Origin: Candidatus Ornithospirochaeta avicola
Lineage (GTDB): Bacteria; Spirochaetota; Spirochaetia; Sphaerochaetales; Sphaerochaetaceae
NCBI GenBank assembly: GCA_019113245.1
Contig: DXHU01000005.1
Location: forward strand, 1-64,000
Direction of reading: 5' to 3'
Length of the DNA stretch: 64,000 nt
Made by a program: the position numbers and the translations under genes. How positions within the stretch are numbered: the stretch's first letter is position 1; the number at the start of each line of letters is the position of its first letter. Under the pieces are notes generated by a model. That model searched no databases. It was not told where the DNA came from and saw only the letters and a list, made by a program, of their open reading frames with translations. Below are positions 43,045 to 52,425 of this stretch, in pieces.

Positions 43045-43779
43045 ATGAAACGACTAGCGATTTTACTTTGTCTTGTTGTTTTCTGTCTGTCTGCTGCATA
43101 TTCATATCAGCTGTCTCCGCTTAATGCAACTTATGATTCAAGCGGGCCGGATAGTCAGAAAATATACACAATAGTAAATGACTCGGATTCACCGATTGCA
43201 ATTGAGATCTCTGCAGTAAAGAGGAATATCGACATAAATGGTGAAGAGTATAATGAAGATGCTTCTGCATATTTTTCTATTCAGCCCAGCAAGATGATAA
43301 TACGCCCGCAGAGCACTCAGCTTGTGCGGGTGCAGTACCGTGGTCCAAGCACTCTTACTGAAGAGCAGAGCTTCAGAATAATTTCTGAGCAGATTCCTTA
43401 TTCTGTAGGTGCTCAGGTTCCTGACTCAGGTCAGATGATTTCCTTCCTCTTTGTATATTCAACAAGTGCATATGTTCGCCCATCGCGCGTAATTGAGTCG
43501 GTTACAAGCACAGCAGATCTTGATGAGGACGGAAAGCTTAGTGTGACAATAGAGAACACAGGAAGCGTGCATCAGCTTTTAAACTCACTTTCTGTTACTG
43601 TCACCTCTGATAACGGTGCAAGCTATACTTTCACTGAAGAAGAGCTTGAGGCAATATCAGGAATTTCCCTTTTAACAAACTCCAAAGTCGTTGTGAGAAC
43701 AGAAAATGCACCTTCTGAGCTTCTGAGTGCAGACAATCTTAAGGCATCTGTCTCTTACGACTACTCATATTCAAATTAA
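43045..43779 (+). CDS. Periplasmic pilus chaperone, PapD-like
   Basis: About 244 residues from the ATG at 43045. A signal peptide (MKRLAILLCLVVFCLSAAYS) is followed by two Ig-like domains. The first has the P-S-K-M-I-I-R-P element, with QLVRVQYRG forming the G1-like strand of alternating hydrophobics that donates to subunits, and FRIISEQIPY as in PapD/FimC. The single chaperone would fold and cap all fifteen subunits encoded downstream. The GGAG binding site is 10 bases off the ATG. First gene of the operon, 21 bases before the usher. Confidence 0.85.
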   Translation: MKRLAILLCLVVFCLSAAYSYQLSPLNATYDSSGPDSQKIYTIVNDSDSPIAIEISAVKRNIDINGEEYNEDASAYFSIQPSKMIIRPQSTQLVRVQYRGPSTLTEEQSFRIISEQIPYSVGAQVPDSGQMISFLFVYSTSAYVRPSRVIESVTSTADLDEDGKLSVTIENTGSVHQLLNSLSVTVTSDNGASYTFTEEELEAISGISLLTNSKVVVRTENAPSELLSADNLKASVSYDYSYSN

Positions 43780-43800
43780 GGAGAAAAGCAGGGGGATAAA

Positions 43801-46800
43801 GTGAAAAAGGGGAAGAAATATACTCTTTTAGCTATGTTTCTTATTCTTTTAGTTCTATCCATGGCATTCTTTGTCATGGACTTTGTGTCATTGCTGAGAG
43901 CCCCTGATTTTTCCTCTTTCATATCCCCGCTTCTCTTAGACATTTTATTCATAATCCTCTTTGCTGAGGCACTTAAAGCGTTGGTAAAAGAAAAAGAAGG
44001 AGAAAAAGAAGAAAGAATGAGGGAGTACTTTATAACATATCTTCTTACATCTCTCATCCTTTTAGCTCTGCTTGCTCTCTTTTCTTCCCATCGCGACATT
44101 CTGCTTGCTCTCTCTGCAGCTTTGGTTATCTCCAGAGCAGTTTTCTTTGCCTTTGACAAATCAGGAGGAGAAACAGCAGGAGAGACTGATTTAATCATTC
44201 TTCCAGCTCTTCTTGTAATTCTTTTATTCCTCATTCTTCTTTTCATCTTCAATCCCGGCGTGAAAGAGAAAGAAAGGGAGAAAACAGAGACAGCAATAAT
44301 AGAAACAGAATATGAAAAAGAGATGCTTTCTCCTGAGATTGTGGAAGAAACAATAATTGAAGAAGAAACAAAGGCGGAGGAAGCTGTCCTTGATACAGTA
44401 TATGTAAGCATAAAAGGTATTTCTTCTTCTCCTGAACTAAGCGTTGATGAATCCGATCTCATTGATGTTCCTGTTCCTTCTTCTCCTTCTCTCAAGACAC
44501 ACGATAGCTCTTTAAGCCTTGTGGATGTTCCTTCTAAGGCAAGCCTTGAAGTTACTTATAAGTATCTAGAAGATGTGATTATTCCTTCTCCGGCACTCCT
44601 TTCTGTTGAAAGCCAGATTCTCACAGATGAGGTCTCTTATGAATTGAGCGGCTACTTTGCAGACTTCTATATTGCCGGACTTGACTCGCTTGAGCTTCTG
44701 GACGGCACATATTACATGGACCTTTATGTCAATGACACATATGCAGGAAACATAGAGGTCATAAGCCTTTCTGGAAACATAAGCCTTTCAAAGAACATGC
44801 TTGAAGCATACCTTACAGATCTTCTTACAGATGAAGCTTATAAGAGAGTTCTTTCATATGGCGAAGAATACATACCTCTTGAATACTTCTCATCAATAGG
44901 AGTTGACAATTCCTTTGATGTCGATGAATACAGAATTGACCTATATTTCTCACCTGAGGACATGCCGGTTCAGATAATAAGCGTCAGAGGAAGCTCTTCA
45001 CGCTATCAAAGACGCACGATTAATGACGGCCTGACGCTAACTCCAGCAACATTTACTCTTTCCAGCCGCTACAGCTTAAGGGCAAGCAACAGCGATATTA
45101 CAGACAATAGCAACCTTTTAAAGGGAACAAGACTTTCCCTCGGTGTCACAAACTCATGGAGACTATTTGATGTTTACGGCACATTCTCATACAGCATGGG
45201 CTATCAGGACAAGGATTTCGATTTCGCTTTCGGATCTTATTCATCCTATTACGATATTCCTGAAAAGATGATGAGAATAAGCTGGGGCAATGTATCTACT
45301 GATCTTCTGAGTGCAAAAGGCACTGCTTTAGGAATCCGCGTTGAGACAAGTCCCTCATATGCCGGAAGAAACGGCTACCGCAGGAACTACTATGAGCAGG
45401 TAATTGTTGTTGAGAAGACCAGCGATGTGGCTATCTACAACAATGCAGGAGGACTTGAGAACAATGAGATTTTCAGAAGAACGCTCTCTCCTGGAATATA
45501 CCGATTAAGGGATTTCGTGCTCTATAGCGGAGCAAATGACATACTAATCAGGATTTCTCCTCTTGATGGCTCAGAGCCTGTTGAAATCACGATGGACGTG
45601 CTTTACTCATCATCTCTTCTTGCAAAGGGTGAGACTTATTTCTCAGCCGCACTCTCTACAGGAAGGATTAAAAGCACTGTCGGCTCACAAAAGGATGATA
45701 TAGTGCTTTCGATCCCGATGTGGAACTCTGTGCGCTATGACTATGATATAAGAAACCTCTCTGCATCGCTTCATTTCAGAAGCGGAATAACTGAAAGGGC
45801 AACACTTGATATGACATTTGCTCTTTCAAATACTCCTGAAAAGGATAATCCTCTTAATCTCAAGGGTGCACTGTCTGCCGAGCTTCTTCATGCCAACAGG
45901 GCAGGAACTGCTCGCTACAACATGTCAATCCGCCTTAGTGAGAAAGATGATGAGCTTGCCCCGCCAAGCCTTACTCTGCGCTTCGGGCAGGGATTCTCTA
46001 CAGGCCTTAAAGCTCTTTCGTCAGTAAATCTTTCTGTAAACTACTATTATTCTCCGACTATATGGTCAGTCAAAGAGGGACACAGTGCAAGCCTTTCTCT
46101 TGGAATAGGTGGAGGCTATGGAATAATGAGCTGGTCGCTTTCATCATTCATCCAGAGTGGCATTCCTGACTTTGAGACTTTCACGCTCAGCGAGAGTTTC
46201 TCTTCCTCTTTCAGGCTTACAAGCAATTTCTATCTCTCGCTTTCGCTTTCAATGGGTGTGAACAAGAGCGGGATATCAAGTGCAAGCGGAAGAGTCACAG
46301 CATCCCTGCGCTTTGGAAGAAACAGCATAAATGCATCTACTGACGCAAAGAGCGCAAGTGCCAACTACTCATACTACAGCGGAAGGCATAATGTGAGTGC
46401 ATCAGTAAGCAACTGGGGAGACTTTGACAAGCTTGCATCTTACTCTCTTGGAGCAAACTACTCATATAGCGGAAAGTATGTCTCACTCTCGTCTTCTCTT
46501 AATACGGACATGAGTCTTGACCGTGTAGCTCTTTCTCTCTCGCTTTCTACTGCATCAGTATTTGCTGACGGTCTTTTTGCCTTCACTGGAAGCGTTCCTT
46601 CTAACTATATTCTTGTAAAGCAGAAGGGAGCACTGAGAGGCAACGACCTTTTTGTCGGCCAGATGGGCAACAGCAGTCTCTCTGAGCTTCCAACTCTTTT
46701 CAATACAGGAATATATACAGACCTTTCAAGCTACGGAGACTCCCTGATGGTTTACAGCTCATCAGAGGACGGATATTACTCATCTAATAGCATTGCTGTA

Positions 46801-47265
46801 AACATTCCTGAAAGCTCAAGGCGAGGCTATGTTTTGAGACTGGATGCAGATTTGACTTTCAGTCTCTCCGGTGTTGTTGAAAAGCCGTCAGGCGAGCTCT
46901 GGATAAACGCATCAAGCCCGCTATATGAAGTTGTGAAAGATGAGAATGGAAACACAGAGCTTGTAAGCAGCGGAAATTATCTCTTCACAGACTCTTCAGG
47001 ACGCTTTACAGTAAGTGAACTTGGCAAGGGAACTTATGCTTTTGATGTTGATGATAATGATGAGTGGTATCTCTACACATTCACTGTCAGCGGTGATGAT
47101 CACTACTACGGGTATATAAATATGCTTGAGGATGCAGAAATCTCTGAAGAATCAGTTTTATTAGATATATACTCAGCAGTCTACAGCTATGAAGACGGAG
47201 AGAGGTTTACAAGCGATGAGTTCTTCTCATTCCTCTATCCTGACTTCAATAAGGAGGCAGTATGA
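43801..47265 (+). CDS. Outer-membrane usher fused to an N-terminal membrane domain
   Basis: 1154 residues from a GTG start behind AGGGGG. The usher N-terminal domain lies at about 280-395: LDGTYYMDLYVNDTYAGNIE corresponds to the PPGTYRVDIYLNNGY part of FimD. A plug region at about 530-605 (TLSPGIYRLRDFVLYSGAND) and Tyr/Ser-rich beta-barrel strands follow, and a C-terminal domain lies at about 1030-1154. The first 150 residues contain five hydrophobic helices (about 8-28, 40-62, 77-96, 99-117, 130-150), followed by an acidic linker of about 130 residues. No known usher I can recall has such a part; ordinary ushers begin with a signal peptide. The frame is continuous, and the stop overlaps the first subunit by four bases. 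Confidence 0.82.
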   Translation: MKKGKKYTLLAMFLILLVLSMAFFVMDFVSLLRAPDFSSFISPLLLDILFIILFAEALKALVKEKEGEKEERMREYFITYLLTSLILLALLALFSSHRDILLALSAALVISRAVFFAFDKSGGETAGETDLIILPALLVILLFLILLFIFNPGVKEKEREKTETAIIETEYEKEMLSPEIVEETIIEEETKAEEAVLDTVYVSIKGISSSPELSVDESDLIDVPVPSSPSLKTHDSSLSLVDVPSKASLEVTYKYLEDVIIPSPALLSVESQILTDEVSYELSGYFADFYIAGLDSLELLDGTYYMDLYVNDTYAGNIEVISLSGNISLSKNMLEAYLTDLLTDEAYKRVLSYGEEYIPLEYFSSIGVDNSFDVDEYRIDLYFSPEDMPVQIISVRGSSSRYQRRTINDGLTLTPATFTLSSRYSLRASNSDITDNSNLLKGTRLSLGVTNSWRLFDVYGTFSYSMGYQDKDFDFAFGSYSSYYDIPEKMMRISWGNVSTDLLSAKGTALGIRVETSPSYAGRNGYRRNYYEQVIVVEKTSDVAIYNNAGGLENNEIFRRTLSPGIYRLRDFVLYSGANDILIRISPLDGSEPVEITMDVLYSSSLLAKGETYFSAALSTGRIKSTVGSQKDDIVLSIPMWNSVRYDYDIRNLSASLHFRSGITERATLDMTFALSNTPEKDNPLNLKGALSAELLHANRAGTARYNMSIRLSEKDDELAPPSLTLRFGQGFSTGLKALSSVNLSVNYYYSPTIWSVKEGHSASLSLGIGGGYGIMSWSLSSFIQSGIPDFETFTLSESFSSSFRLTSNFYLSLSLSMGVNKSGISSASGRVTASLRFGRNSINASTDAKSASANYSYYSGRHNVSASVSNWGDFDKLASYSLGANYSYSGKYVSLSSSLNTDMSLDRVALSLSLSTASVFADGLFAFTGSVPSNYILVKQKGALRGNDLFVGQMGNSSLSELPTLFNTGIYTDLSSYGDSLMVYSSSEDGYYSSNSIAVNIPESSRRGYVLRLDADLTFSLSGVVEKPSGELWINASSPLYEVVKDENGNTELVSSGNYLFTDSSGRFTVSELGKGTYAFDVDDNDEWYLYTFTVSGDDHYYGYINMLEDAEISEESVLLDIYSAVYSYEDGERFTSDEFFSFLYPDFNKEAV

Positions 47266-47972
47266 AAAAAGTGCTCTTAGCCATACTTTTAGCAGCACTG
47301 TCTGTATTTACTCTTTCTGCTGCCAGCACAGCCAGTTTTGATATCAAGGCATATAAGCTCAGAGATAGTAGCAAATTAAAAGTCGAGATTACAGATGCAA
47401 TACCTGGAGGTCTTGATACATTTACAAGTTCAGAAAATGGAAAAGAAATAGATTTGTCATCTGTCCGTCAGAATCTTCTTGGGCAGACTGATATTGAAAT
47501 TGCTGATTTTGCCGAGCATGTAATTTTTTCTTGGAGAGTATGGGGAAACACAGCTGGTACATATACAGTAAAAATAAATTTCTCCACATTTAACTTGCAG
47601 AAAGAAGAAAATGGCACATTAAAAGATGAAGGTGAACATTTTATTGGTGTCAGATTTGAATCTGGAAACGAGACATTTACATTCCCGGACTATAATGATT
47701 CTGTTGTAAAGGATGAAAATGAAAATGAACTGGGTAGAATAGAGCTAGCCACTATTGATAATGTTGCAGAGCTTAAATCTTATGTCTCATCAACTTCAAC
47801 AGCACAAGATGGTTTATCAATTGTCTGGACTGTTGATGGAGACCATAATATACGCTGGATTGCTCATGGCGCTGTTGCAGCAAATATAAGCACATCTGAT
47901 TTTGAAAATGAATATAATCCGAATGGAATATACAGAGCTTATTGCACTGTAAGTCTGGAGAGTAGATTATGA
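47262..47972 (+). CDS. Secreted pilus-subunit-like protein 1
   Basis: 236 residues, with the signal peptide MKKVLLAILLAALSVFTLSA. The mature part begins with an alternating hydrophobic strand (TASFDIKAYKL). The last strand is NGIYRAYCTVSLESRL, the Tyr-led motif shared by the set. A central DFAEHVIFSWRVWGNTAGTY segment corresponds to the conserved aromatic strand of the other subunits. It overlaps the usher stop by four bases and the next gene by four. The subunit role is inferred from context and shape, not from a family match. Confidence 0.7.
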   Translation: MKKVLLAILLAALSVFTLSAASTASFDIKAYKLRDSSKLKVEITDAIPGGLDTFTSSENGKEIDLSSVRQNLLGQTDIEIADFAEHVIFSWRVWGNTAGTYTVKINFSTFNLQKEENGTLKDEGEHFIGVRFESGNETFTFPDYNDSVVKDENENELGRIELATIDNVAELKSYVSSTSTAQDGLSIVWTVDGDHNIRWIAHGAVAANISTSDFENEYNPNGIYRAYCTVSLESRL

Positions 47973-48610
47973 AGAGAATTATCCTGTTAACATTGATTTT
48001 GGCATCATCTCTTATCTCTCTTCTCGCCTGGTCTCCACTTGAGACAAAGGCCTTGCAGATTCAGGCTGGTGTCGATAAGGCTCTTGAGATCAATGTGGAG
48101 CCTATTCCTGCACAGACTGAGTTCTTCCTTATCGGTATGCCATTCAATATTGAAGAGGATTATGTGAAGTATTCAGCAGAACTTGATGGAAGAATTATTG
48201 CTCACTGGAATATTCTCTCAAATTCTGGATTCAAAATATTTGTTGAAGCTGATAAGCTTCATCATGTTGATACATCATCTTATCCGAATGCTAATTTGGA
48301 CTATATTCTCACATTCACTTATGATATCGGCTACATAGATGAGAATAACAACTCTCAGAGCATGAAAGGTGAGTTTGTATATAACACAGCAAATAATTCT
48401 CTTTCTGGCAGCAATGTAGAAGACAATAAGTTCACATTCACTGGAAATATTCAATACAGCTTCATTGGTCTTCTTGATGGAGATATATACTTCATGTTCA
48501 CAGATTCTGCGACAAATACGATTGCTGCAAATAAAGGAAATAATAGTGCAACTGTCCCGCAAGGAGATTACATTGCAACTGTTACTCTGACAATGGAGGC
48601 ATTAATATGA
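47969..48610 (+). CDS. Secreted pilus-subunit-like protein 2
   Basis: 213 residues. Signal peptide MKRIILLTLILASSLISLLA. It has a strand KALQIQAGVDKALEINVEP at the start of the mature part and ends VPQGDYIATVTLTMEALI, the shared C-terminal strand. No cysteines. It is linked by four-base ATGA overlaps to genes on both sides. Like proteins 1 and 3 it lacks the FGF-type motif of the later subunits, so these three may be distal or specialised components. Confidence 0.7.
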   Translation: MKRIILLTLILASSLISLLAWSPLETKALQIQAGVDKALEINVEPIPAQTEFFLIGMPFNIEEDYVKYSAELDGRIIAHWNILSNSGFKIFVEADKLHHVDTSSYPNANLDYILTFTYDIGYIDENNNSQSMKGEFVYNTANNSLSGSNVEDNKFTFTGNIQYSFIGLLDGDIYFMFTDSATNTIAANKGNNSATVPQGDYIATVTLTMEALI

Positions 48611-50019
48611 AAAGATTTTTAATTTTATTATCAATCTTGTTATCCGTTTCCTCCATTTATTCTCAGACAATTAGAATCAGCCCATATGGAGGCTTTGCAA
48701 ACATTAACATGGCTTCAACTTATTACAGGGCAACAGAAGGACTTGCTCAAGGTCAACCCCCTACATGGAAAGAAGCTACGGACAATAATATAAATTCTTC
48801 TTTATCAAACGGAGGAGTATACACAAATGCCCAGATGATAGGACTTGGTTCAATTGAAAGTATTACTAAATACGATGATAATGTCTATCTTTCTGAACCT
48901 ATAACTATTACAGTCTCATGTGCTGACGGTTACAATTTTGTGTCACAGAGCAACAGTGAATATAAAAGGCCGTTTGAGCTTGTCCTTATTGGTAAATATG
49001 ATACGGATTTCAATAAGAGTACTTCTGATTTCTTGTTTGTTTTTGATTCTGATAATCAGAGTTATAAAATTGATAACGAAGAGTTTATGAAAATATTAAA
49101 AGGCAACAACTTTAATGGTTCTTTCAATATCTGGTTTGATCTTGTTCTTGTATTACCTGGAGAAGTAAGCAGTACTGGCAATCTGGTAATTGATGGAAGA
49201 AATTATCCTTTAAAAGAGGCTAATGATTATCTGGCTGTAATTACATATACAATCACGCAAGGTAATGAAAGTCAAAGTGTCTCCATTCCTTTTTCCGGAT
49301 ATTATTCGTCAATTAATGATAACCCAGAACCAAACTATGTCTCGCTTTCTGTTGCTCCGACAGGAAATGCAGCAAACCTTAACATGAATACAGACAGCGG
49401 AAGGCTTGTAAAGGTTGCAGATGTTGATTTCATGATGGATGTAACACCTTTAGATACAAAATTAAACCCTGATATTACTTTTAATCCAAATGGCTTAAGC
49501 CTACCTAATGTTGAAAATACATTAAAGGAGAATGGAAAAAATACAAACATTAAAATCTTCTTTTCTGCAAACAATGCTCCGGGAGCCTCATATGAGGAAG
49601 GCTTCAAGCTTGTTCATTCTTCAGTAATTTCGGGGGCAACACTTACAAATTACAACAGTGCTCCATTTACTGTTGTAACAGAAGCTAAAAGTGGAAGAAC
49701 GCTATATAAGAGATTGACTGGTAATGAATGGGTTGTAGGTGCTCAGGATGGTTCAGAATCATCAGTTTCATTTACTGGAGATGAATGGGCTGATGATAGC
49801 GGAAATATTATTCATTCAGATCTTTCTACTGCTTCATGCATCTATCCGGACCTTTTTGTCTCATATCCAAGACAAGATTTGTTAGATAATAAACTAGGGC
49901 GCGTGTATTATGCCTGGGAAGGGGAGATATATGTCCTTATTGATTCAAATGTTGATACTAGAATGATGCTGGATGGGCGATATACATCAAGCATATATGT
50001 CCATGTAATTGCTGATTAG
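48607..50019 (+). CDS. Two-domain secreted protein, candidate tip adhesin
   Basis: 470 residues, more than twice the size of the other subunits. Signal peptide MKRFLILLSILLSVSSIYS. Two similar halves follow: the first ends with DYLAVITYTITQGNESQSVS near residue 225, the second with DGRYTSSIYVHVIAD at the C-terminus, both with the Tyr-led strand seen elsewhere. The first half starts TIRISPYGGFANINM and the second NYVSLSVAPTGNAANLNM, supporting an internal duplication. Two-domain subunits at the fibre tip carry the receptor-binding lectin in FimH-type pili. That role here is inference. Confidence 0.7.
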   Translation: MKRFLILLSILLSVSSIYSQTIRISPYGGFANINMASTYYRATEGLAQGQPPTWKEATDNNINSSLSNGGVYTNAQMIGLGSIESITKYDDNVYLSEPITITVSCADGYNFVSQSNSEYKRPFELVLIGKYDTDFNKSTSDFLFVFDSDNQSYKIDNEEFMKILKGNNFNGSFNIWFDLVLVLPGEVSSTGNLVIDGRNYPLKEANDYLAVITYTITQGNESQSVSIPFSGYYSSINDNPEPNYVSLSVAPTGNAANLNMNTDSGRLVKVADVDFMMDVTPLDTKLNPDITFNPNGLSLPNVENTLKENGKNTNIKIFFSANNAPGASYEEGFKLVHSSVISGATLTNYNSAPFTVVTEAKSGRTLYKRLTGNEWVVGAQDGSESSVSFTGDEWADDSGNIIHSDLSTASCIYPDLFVSYPRQDLLDNKLGRVYYAWEGEIYVLIDSNVDTRMMLDGRYTSSIYVHVIAD

Positions 50020-50030
50020 GAGGAAAAGAG

Positions 50031-50597
50031 ATGAAAAAAATCGTTTTTGTACTTTTACTTGCATTCATTTTCACATGCTCTCTTTTCTCAAACGATAAGG
50101 ATGCGCTTCTTACTGTCAATGTCTCAGTACCAGAAGACTGGGGAGTGAACAAGCCTGAAGATGCTGTTAGTATAGATCATCTTGTTCTTGAGATGAATTT
50201 ATCAAGTGAAAGTGCAAGGCTGATAAACAACACAGCATTTTCTCTTGGATCTCTTGATACGCTTAGCGATGATTTATCAATAGATTTCCTTTACTATGGC
50301 AATCTTGAAAATGATTATGTAGTAAGAATAAAGAAAGAAGGAATTACTGATTTTGTCTCAGATAAATCACCGTATTCAATTTCCTTCGATACATCTTTTG
50401 CTCCTGCAGATTTTTCAGATGACAATGTTTCTGTCTCTGTCGTCAACAATGATGAGGTCCTTCTTAAAATTGCTCCTGAGGGGCCTGTGAACGGCAAGAA
50501 AGTTCTGAAAATGAACCTTGATTTAGAAGATGCTGCTCTGCTTGTTCCTGGAACATACAGCGCACAGATTCTGTTTGAATTGGAGAGTGTGAAATGA
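50031..50597 (+). CDS. Secreted pilus-subunit-like protein 4
   Basis: 188 residues. Signal peptide MKKIVFVLLLAFIFTCSLFS, then NDKDALLTVNVSVPEDWG as an alternating N-terminal strand. The last strand is VPGTYSAQILFELESVK. It has AGGAGG ahead of the ATG and 11 bases after the previous stop, suggesting a fresh translation start. No cysteines in the mature part. Confidence 0.7.
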   Translation: MKKIVFVLLLAFIFTCSLFSNDKDALLTVNVSVPEDWGVNKPEDAVSIDHLVLEMNLSSESARLINNTAFSLGSLDTLSDDLSIDFLYYGNLENDYVVRIKKEGITDFVSDKSPYSISFDTSFAPADFSDDNVSVSVVNNDEVLLKIAPEGPVNGKKVLKMNLDLEDAALLVPGTYSAQILFELESVK

Positions 50598-50609
50598 AAA
50601 AGATATATA

Positions 50610-51140
50610 TTGTTTCTGATTCTGATCTTTGCATTCTCTCTTCTATATTCAGCTGATGACAAGGAAAAGCTTAGTGTCTCTTTAAATCTCTCAGGAGGAA
50701 GTCAGGGCGAGGAGAATATTGAGATAGGTTTCTCATCAAACGAAATAAAGAATATTTCTGATGAGGTTGAGAAAATCGATGGAGACTTTTCTCTTATGCT
50801 TCTTGAAAATGAATATTATGCCAGAAATGCTGTTCCAATTTTTGCATATTACAAGATCATGAGCGGGAAAAACTATTCAATGAAAATCTATCTTGATGAT
50901 GTTTTGAAAAGCGCAGAAAACGAAATCAACTGGTATGTCTCTGAAAATGATGTTTCACTTGGTCTTGAGGCATCCTATGGAGAGTCTCAATCTGCTGTAG
51001 ATACTGTGGTTCATGACAGCAGCAAGGATTATACAAGCTCCGGCAGTATAAAACTGAATATCTGGACAGATTATCTAATAGATGCTGTCCCAGGAATATA
51101 TAAAGCAAATTTGAAACTTGGTGTTTATTCAAATAGTTGA
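50610..51140 (+). CDS. Secreted pilus-subunit-like protein 5, out of frame with its natural start
   Basis: About 176 residues. The natural start is ATG at 50594, overlapping the previous stop (ATGA) as elsewhere in the operon, but that frame hits a stop after 20 codons. The subunit frame is off by one base. In-frame translation could only begin at the TTG at 50610 (MFLILIFAFSLLYSADDK), which lacks the positive N-terminus of its sisters and a binding site. One extra AT unit in the (AT)4 at 50603-50610 would give a perfect signal peptide, MKKIYILFLILIFAFSLLYSA. The mature part has KLSVSLNLSGG, ENIEIGF, AYYKIMSGKNY and the C-terminal VPGIYKANLKLGVYSNS. Confidence 0.65.
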   Translation: MFLILIFAFSLLYSADDKEKLSVSLNLSGGSQGEENIEIGFSSNEIKNISDEVEKIDGDFSLMLLENEYYARNAVPIFAYYKIMSGKNYSMKIYLDDVLKSAENEINWYVSENDVSLGLEASYGESQSAVDTVVHDSSKDYTSSGSIKLNIWTDYLIDAVPGIYKANLKLGVYSNS

Positions 51141-51150
51141 GGAGGGTATC

Positions 51151-51765
51151 ATGAAAAAATTATTATTTACTCTAATTGTTCTTGTTTCTTCTTTCACGCT
51201 TTTTGCAGCTGTAGGTCCTGTTTATGACAGTACAGACAGTACAGACATACCCTCCACTGATAAGAAAGCAGAGACAGTAGTTTCTCTAGACTTTTCAAAT
51301 GCAGAAAAAGCAGAGAAATCCATTATTTTCGGTTTTTCTTCTTCAGAGCTTTCTAGGGGTGACTTTACTCCTGTGAAAACTCCTATTAATAGTGTCTCTC
51401 TTGCTCTTCAGGATGCAAATGTAAATGGAGAAGTCTATGCAATCAATGAAGAAGATAATAGCCCTGTCTATGTCTTCTACCAGATAATAAACGGATCTGA
51501 TGTAAATGTGAAAATCTCACTCAGCGGTCCTTTGAATTATGAAGAAAGCACTGATAGTGGTATAGGTTGGACAGTAAAGTGGGGTGAAAACAGTTCTGTA
51601 AGCGAAGATAGTTCTGCTGTGAATATTATCACTCATAGTGGAAGTAATGTTAAGAATGCAGGCAGTTATAAGCTCAGCATATCAACAGATAATCTTGCTA
51701 AAACTACGCTACAAAGCAAAGAATATAAGGCAAATATTGTTTTGGAAATAAATGATGGAAATTAA
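51151..51765 (+). CDS. Secreted pilus-subunit-like protein 6
   Basis: 204 residues from the ATG at 51151 behind GGAGGG. Signal peptide MKKLLFTLIVLVSSFTLFA. The motifs of the family are clear: ETVVSLDFSNAEKAEK, IIFGFSSSELSRGDF, VYVFYQIINGSDVNVKISL, SYKLSISTDNL and the ending KEYKANIVLEINDGN. It closely resembles protein 7 next to it (same order of elements), so they are tandem duplicates that diverged. Confidence 0.75.
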   Translation: MKKLLFTLIVLVSSFTLFAAVGPVYDSTDSTDIPSTDKKAETVVSLDFSNAEKAEKSIIFGFSSSELSRGDFTPVKTPINSVSLALQDANVNGEVYAINEEDNSPVYVFYQIINGSDVNVKISLSGPLNYEESTDSGIGWTVKWGENSSVSEDSSAVNIITHSGSNVKNAGSYKLSISTDNLAKTTLQSKEYKANIVLEINDGN

Positions 51766-51781
51766 TAAAGGGGGTATATGA

Positions 51782-52411
51782 ATGAAAAAATTTATTGTTT
51801 TCTCAATCGTACTGTTCTCATCTCTTCTGCTATTTTCAGCAAGCGTGTATAACAGCACTGATCAGGGTGCTACGGAAATAGCAAAAGCCAGCGCAGAAAC
51901 AACAGTTGCATTTGATCTTTCAGCAGGGGATGAAGGAACAGAATATCTTGTTTTTGGATTTACAGGTGAAGAAGTATCAAGTAATGACTTTGCACCAAAG
52001 AATGGAAAAGAAAAAGTCTCACTAAAGCAGAAAGTAAATACAACTACTGTGCAAGAGAGTACAAAATCTGCTCTTGTTGCTGATAATACTGATGATACTA
52101 TTTACGCATTCTGGCAGATTTCCAGTGGTAAGAGTATCACTCTTGCTTTAATGATTGATAGTGCTCTTACTTATGAGGAAAATAATGGTGCTAAAATTCC
52201 ATGGTCAGTGACTTGGGATTCTAATAAGAGTGTTGCAAGCCCAACAGGAGACACTCCAAATCAGACAAATGTTCATGTGCATAATGGATCTAATCCTGTT
52301 GAATCTGGATCTGTTGCTTTAAAAATATCAACAGAAGATTTGTCTAATCTTAATCTTTCAAATAAAATATACACCGCAAAGCTTACTATGATTGTTGTTT
52401 CATACATTTAA
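51782..52411 (+). CDS. Secreted pilus-subunit-like protein 7
   Basis: 209 residues. Signal peptide MKKFIVFSIVLFSSLLLFSA, after an ATG at 51782 that adds two residues, then SVYNSTDQG. Family elements: ETTVAFDLSAGDEG, YLVFGFTGEEVSSNDF, IYAFWQISSGKSITLALMI, SVALKISTEDLSNLNL, ending KIYTAKLTMIVVSYI. No cysteines. Sixteen bases after protein 6, 14 before protein 8. Confidence 0.75.
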   Translation: MKKFIVFSIVLFSSLLLFSASVYNSTDQGATEIAKASAETTVAFDLSAGDEGTEYLVFGFTGEEVSSNDFAPKNGKEKVSLKQKVNTTTVQESTKSALVADNTDDTIYAFWQISSGKSITLALMIDSALTYEENNGAKIPWSVTWDSNKSVASPTGDTPNQTNVHVHNGSNPVESGSVALKISTEDLSNLNLSNKIYTAKLTMIVVSYI

Positions 52412-52425
52412 GAAGGAGGATAAAA

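Noticed and set aside
43776-44495. Long open frame antisense to the usher N-terminus
   Set aside because: It opposes a coding region with strong evidence and results from the codon bias of the + strand gene; it has no binding site and is low-complexity.
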